Assembly (NCBI GenBank): GCA_021774995.1
Contig: JAJFIM010000338.1
Coordinates: forward strand, 1 to 8,145
DNA from: Alphaproteobacteria bacterium
GTDB lineage: Bacteria; Pseudomonadota; Alphaproteobacteria; SMXP01
DNA length: 8,145 nt
Direction: 5' to 3'
The position numbers were made by a program, and so were the translations under genes. The notes beneath the pieces were generated by a model that worked only from the letters and a program-made list of their open reading frames with translations, did not search any database and was not told the origin of the DNA. Shown here in pieces: positions 5,884 through 8,145 of the stretch. How positions within the stretch are numbered: position 1 is the first letter of the stretch; the number at the start of each line of letters is the position of its first letter.

Positions 5884-7233
5884 ATGCTCGAAATTGATTC
5901 TCAAACGCCTGTTTTCTACGTTGTAACTCCGGTGTTCAATGGCGCATCATTTATTGATGACGCCATTTTTAGCATCATCAACCAACGTGGGCCTTTTAAA
6001 ATTTGCTATCATATTCAAGATGGCGGCTCTACAGATGGAACGATTGATAAATTAAAAAATTGGAAAAAAAATATCGACTTGCAAAGAGCGCCGGGCCGAA
6101 ACGCTTGCTTGGAGTTTTCTTATTCAACGCAGCAAGATAACGGAATGTATGACGCCATAGGGCAGGCTTTTTTAAATTTTAGCATGCGCGACAATGACGT
6201 CATGACCTGGATCAATGCTGACGACACTGCTGTCGACGGCGCATTCTACCATGTCTACAGACAAATCATGTCTCACCCAGAGATCAAACTGCTTACGGGG
6301 TGCTCCTATGAAATGGACGAATACGGTATGCTCGGCAAGCTTCATTCCATGGTCGTGTATCCCACTGCATCTCTTGCGCAGGGGCTCCATGATGGGCGCT
6401 GCATGAAATTTGTCAGCCAGGAGGGCACGTTCTGGCAGGCGCAGCTTTGGAATCTGGTTAAAGGAGTCAACAAAAATTTAAAATTGGCGGGCGACTACGA
6501 TTTATGGCGCCGATTCGCCGAACATACTGATATGTATTCCGTCGACCTTCCACTGTGTACTCGGCGCGTTCACAGCGGGCAACTCTCCAGAGATATTGAA
6601 AAATATTACCATGAAGTAGATTCACTCTTCGATTCGCACGAACAAATCGCCCTCACGGAAGCGCGGCAAGATTATCAGACTTGGCGGGCGAGATCAGATG
6701 GGTGGCATAGGGGGGAGCAATATAATGGAAAAGCCCTATTGTATTTGGGCGCGAATCAGGAAAACAATTGGCAAGTCGTGAATATTCCTTACGAATGCCC
6801 GCAAAATGCAGCAATTCGCAGTGATGCAAAGGCCGTTATTTTTAATCTACCAGCGACAGTCGTTAGTGGCGGCAGAGAGATTATGTATTCCAGTCCCTTC
6901 AGCTTTTCAAATTCATATGGTTATTTTGGCTTGGGCTGTTATCATGTGACGGCCAATCAATTGATTCTCGCTTTTGAGGCGCGCGCTTCCAACATTTTTT
7001 CAATGACGCTTTTCTTTCGAAACCTTGCTCAAATGCGGAACTACACCATCAGCAAAGAGGGAGAAGATGTTTATCGTGGTGAACTACCTCCATCGGGACA
7101 TGAACGAGATTGCATGATCGCAGTAGATATAAAACTCACCGAGGGCGCCAATCAAATATTTGTTAAATTCGGCACTCATTCTCCAGATCAAAGCATTATC
7201 TTTTTAAAGGGTGAGGCGAGCCCAATTTTATGA
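5884..7233 (+). CDS. Family 2 glycosyltransferase with unknown beta-rich C-terminal extension
   Basis: This 449-residue protein starts with a GT-A fold catalytic domain of the GT2 family, which transfers a sugar from a nucleotide donor onto a growing glycan at the cytosolic face of the membrane. Landmarks are the first strand FYVVTPVFNG (11-20), DGGSTDGT (46-53), QDNGMYDAIGQAF (84-96), a DXD-like NADD (111-114) for donor/metal binding, QEGTFWQ (179-185) and LAGDYDLW (201-208), where an acidic residue is the likely base. The GT2 part ends near residue 260. Residues from about 275 to 449 are beta-rich, with no family I recognise and no membrane helix; a carbohydrate-binding or jelly-roll fold is a guess. 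A TAG two codons upstream (5878-5880) makes ATG 5884 the first possible start. There is no strong ribosome site. The next gene follows after 73 bp on the same strand and also has a GT2 domain. Acceptor and sugar are unknown. Confidence 0.9.
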   Translation: MLEIDSQTPVFYVVTPVFNGASFIDDAIFSIINQRGPFKICYHIQDGGSTDGTIDKLKNWKKNIDLQRAPGRNACLEFSYSTQQDNGMYDAIGQAFLNFSMRDNDVMTWINADDTAVDGAFYHVYRQIMSHPEIKLLTGCSYEMDEYGMLGKLHSMVVYPTASLAQGLHDGRCMKFVSQEGTFWQAQLWNLVKGVNKNLKLAGDYDLWRRFAEHTDMYSVDLPLCTRRVHSGQLSRDIEKYYHEVDSLFDSHEQIALTEARQDYQTWRARSDGWHRGEQYNGKALLYLGANQENNWQVVNIPYECPQNAAIRSDAKAVIFNLPATVVSGGREIMYSSPFSFSNSYGYFGLGCYHVTANQLILAFEARASNIFSMTLFFRNLAQMRNYTISKEGEDVYRGELPPSGHERDCMIAVDIKLTEGANQIFVKFGTHSPDQSIIFLKGEASPIL

Positions 7234-7290
7234 ATCATGGTTACACATGTGTGAAAATTTTTCCGACTGGAAAGTTATAAATTACGTCTA

Positions 7291-7296
7291 GGATGG
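7291..7296 (+). promoter_or_regulatory. Ribosome-binding site supporting the GTG start at 7307
   Basis: GGATGG is the best purine-rich match upstream of the next frame and ends ten bases before the GTG at 7307. In that frame a TAG at 7289-7291 bars any earlier start and no ATG lies between, so GTG is the only candidate near this site. The ATG at 7293 is in another frame and stops after five codons. Confidence 0.5.
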
Positions 7297-7306
7297 ACAA
7301 AAAACA

Positions 7307-8145
7307 GTGAACGCACCAACCACCATAAACCACCAGACAATTTATCTTTCTAATCTTCTTTCACAAACTGAATCCGATGGCGTCGTCATTACAAACTTCA
7401 CCGGGCGCCTACTGACCGACGCATTAAGAAACATCCAGACTACCTCTCAAAATAATTTTCTGTGCATGATTTTTTCTGTGGATATCGCCCAGATACGCCA
7501 AGACATGGAGCGCACTACTTCTGAGGGCCTTGGCGACAAAATATGTTTCTTTCATGGCTCCATCTCCGATCTATGTAGAGCCATGCATATCATTTTCGAA
7601 GGAGCTTGCCTGAGCATAGAAAAACATGAAGAAATTTCGATTCATCTTTCAAACCTGCAAAGAGCATTGGCAAAGGGCGCGCCGGTTATGTTTACTGCAG
7701 AAAATCCAGAAATTATTTCAGCTTGGGACAATGAGAATCTAACTTCGAATTTCTCGACCATCGCTCATGAAGGCGCAAGCCTGACAATCCAGAATAACAA
7801 TGTGAGCGAACAGGATGCAAATGCGCGCCAAATCCACTTCGAGAATCTCATGCAGATAAGGCCCTTATTGCATGAGCGGTATTTGCGCAACATGGATTTT
7901 GACAATTCCAAGCACACGCCTATTGCAGATCTTACGTTACCCTATTTAGGAAAAATACACAAAAAAGGTTTTACGCGAAAGGTAAACCTTGGCTGCTGGC
8001 CTTATATCAATCCAGAACCCCACTATTTACCCGGCGCCTTACCAAATGGGAGACCGTGGCCAAAAATCAGTGTAGTAACGCCAAGCTTTAATCAAGGGAA
8101 ATATATAGAAGAGACGATCCTCTCCGTTTTACGACAAAACTACCC
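7307..8145 (+). CDS. Partial gene: methyltransferase-like N-terminal domain joined to a GT2 domain
   Basis: The frame is open from GTG 7307 to the window end: 279 codons plus two bases (CC, so the next residue is Pro). The final part is clearly the start of a GT2 domain: a WPKISVVTPSFNQG strand and loop (251-264), then YIEETILSVLRQNYP. A GCWPY...P linker (229-250) resembles sequence preceding GT2 domains elsewhere. Residues 1 to about 165 are not plain. Their layout recalls a class I SAM methyltransferase: a GVVITNFTGRL strand-loop (25-35), FSVDI (56-60) where an acidic residue binds ribose, DKICFFHGSISDL (77-89) and LQRALAKGAPVMF (117-129). The usual glycine-rich loop is absent, so it may not bind SAM. 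Likely co-transcribed with the preceding GT2 gene, 73 bp upstream. GT2 identity is firm; the methyltransferase-like reading is inference. Confidence 0.82.
   Translation, partial: MNAPTTINHQTIYLSNLLSQTESDGVVITNFTGRLLTDALRNIQTTSQNNFLCMIFSVDIAQIRQDMERTTSEGLGDKICFFHGSISDLCRAMHIIFEGACLSIEKHEEISIHLSNLQRALAKGAPVMFTAENPEIISAWDNENLTSNFSTIAHEGASLTIQNNNVSEQDANARQIHFENLMQIRPLLHERYLRNMDFDNSKHTPIADLTLPYLGKIHKKGFTRKVNLGCWPYINPEPHYLPGALPNGRPWPKISVVTPSFNQGKYIEETILSVLRQNY

Noticed and set aside
7243..7252. ACACATGTGT palindrome followed by AAAATTTTT between the two GT2 genes
   Set aside because: The arms meet with no room for a loop, the stem is short and A/T-containing, and the following bases are not a clean T-run. 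It is not a credible terminator, and the gap is short enough for co-transcription.
1..8145. CRISPR array, tRNA or rRNA genes, insertion sequences, phage genes
   Set aside because: No regularly spaced repeats, cloverleaf-like sequence, transposase motifs or terminal inverted repeats with target duplications were seen on either strand.

Overview
The window reads as a chromosomal segment of a Gram-negative bacterium, probably a proteobacterium and perhaps an alphaproteobacterium. This assignment rests only on moderately GC-rich coding style, Shine-Dalgarno-led genes and protein flavour, so it is weak. Two blocks with different jobs meet in an AT-rich spacer.

Block 1 (about 1-5521) is catabolic. 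On the + strand, hyuA (ATP-binding subunit, 32-2113) and hyuB (2115-3665) of the hydantoinase/5-oxoprolinase/carboxylase superfamily are almost fused end to start. A small VOC (glyoxalase-fold) protein follows at 3717-4208 after 51 bp, and a strong hairpin terminator closes the unit. The few bases before hyuA stay open to a stop that overlaps its ATG, so the operon probably begins before the window. Converging from the - strand (5521-4241) is an MFS carrier of the monocarboxylate / oxalate-formate antiporter type. The operon's terminator lies inside the last codons of this carrier gene. A plausible reading is uptake of an organic acid or cyclic amide and its ATP-dependent opening or carboxylation, but the substrate cannot be read from sequence.

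The spacer 5522-5883 (362 bp) encodes no convincing gene. It is AT-rich (18 G/C in the 60 bases 5641-5700) and crowded with dyad symmetry: a perfect 15-bp palindrome, a nested 68-bp inverted-repeat element and a further hairpin. It also holds two candidate + strand promoters, one placed so that transcription would start about at the ATG of the next gene.

Block 2 (5884 to the end) is glycan biosynthesis. It has a complete family 2 glycosyltransferase with an unrecognised beta-rich C-terminal extension (5884-7233), then a GTG-initiated gene cut by the window edge (7307 onward). In the second gene about 250 residues, which look like a degenerate class I methyltransferase fold, precede a second GT2 domain. 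The two are probably co-transcribed parts of a surface polysaccharide or glycosylation locus. Base composition is more AT-rich than in the hyu block, in keeping with a separately acquired locus.
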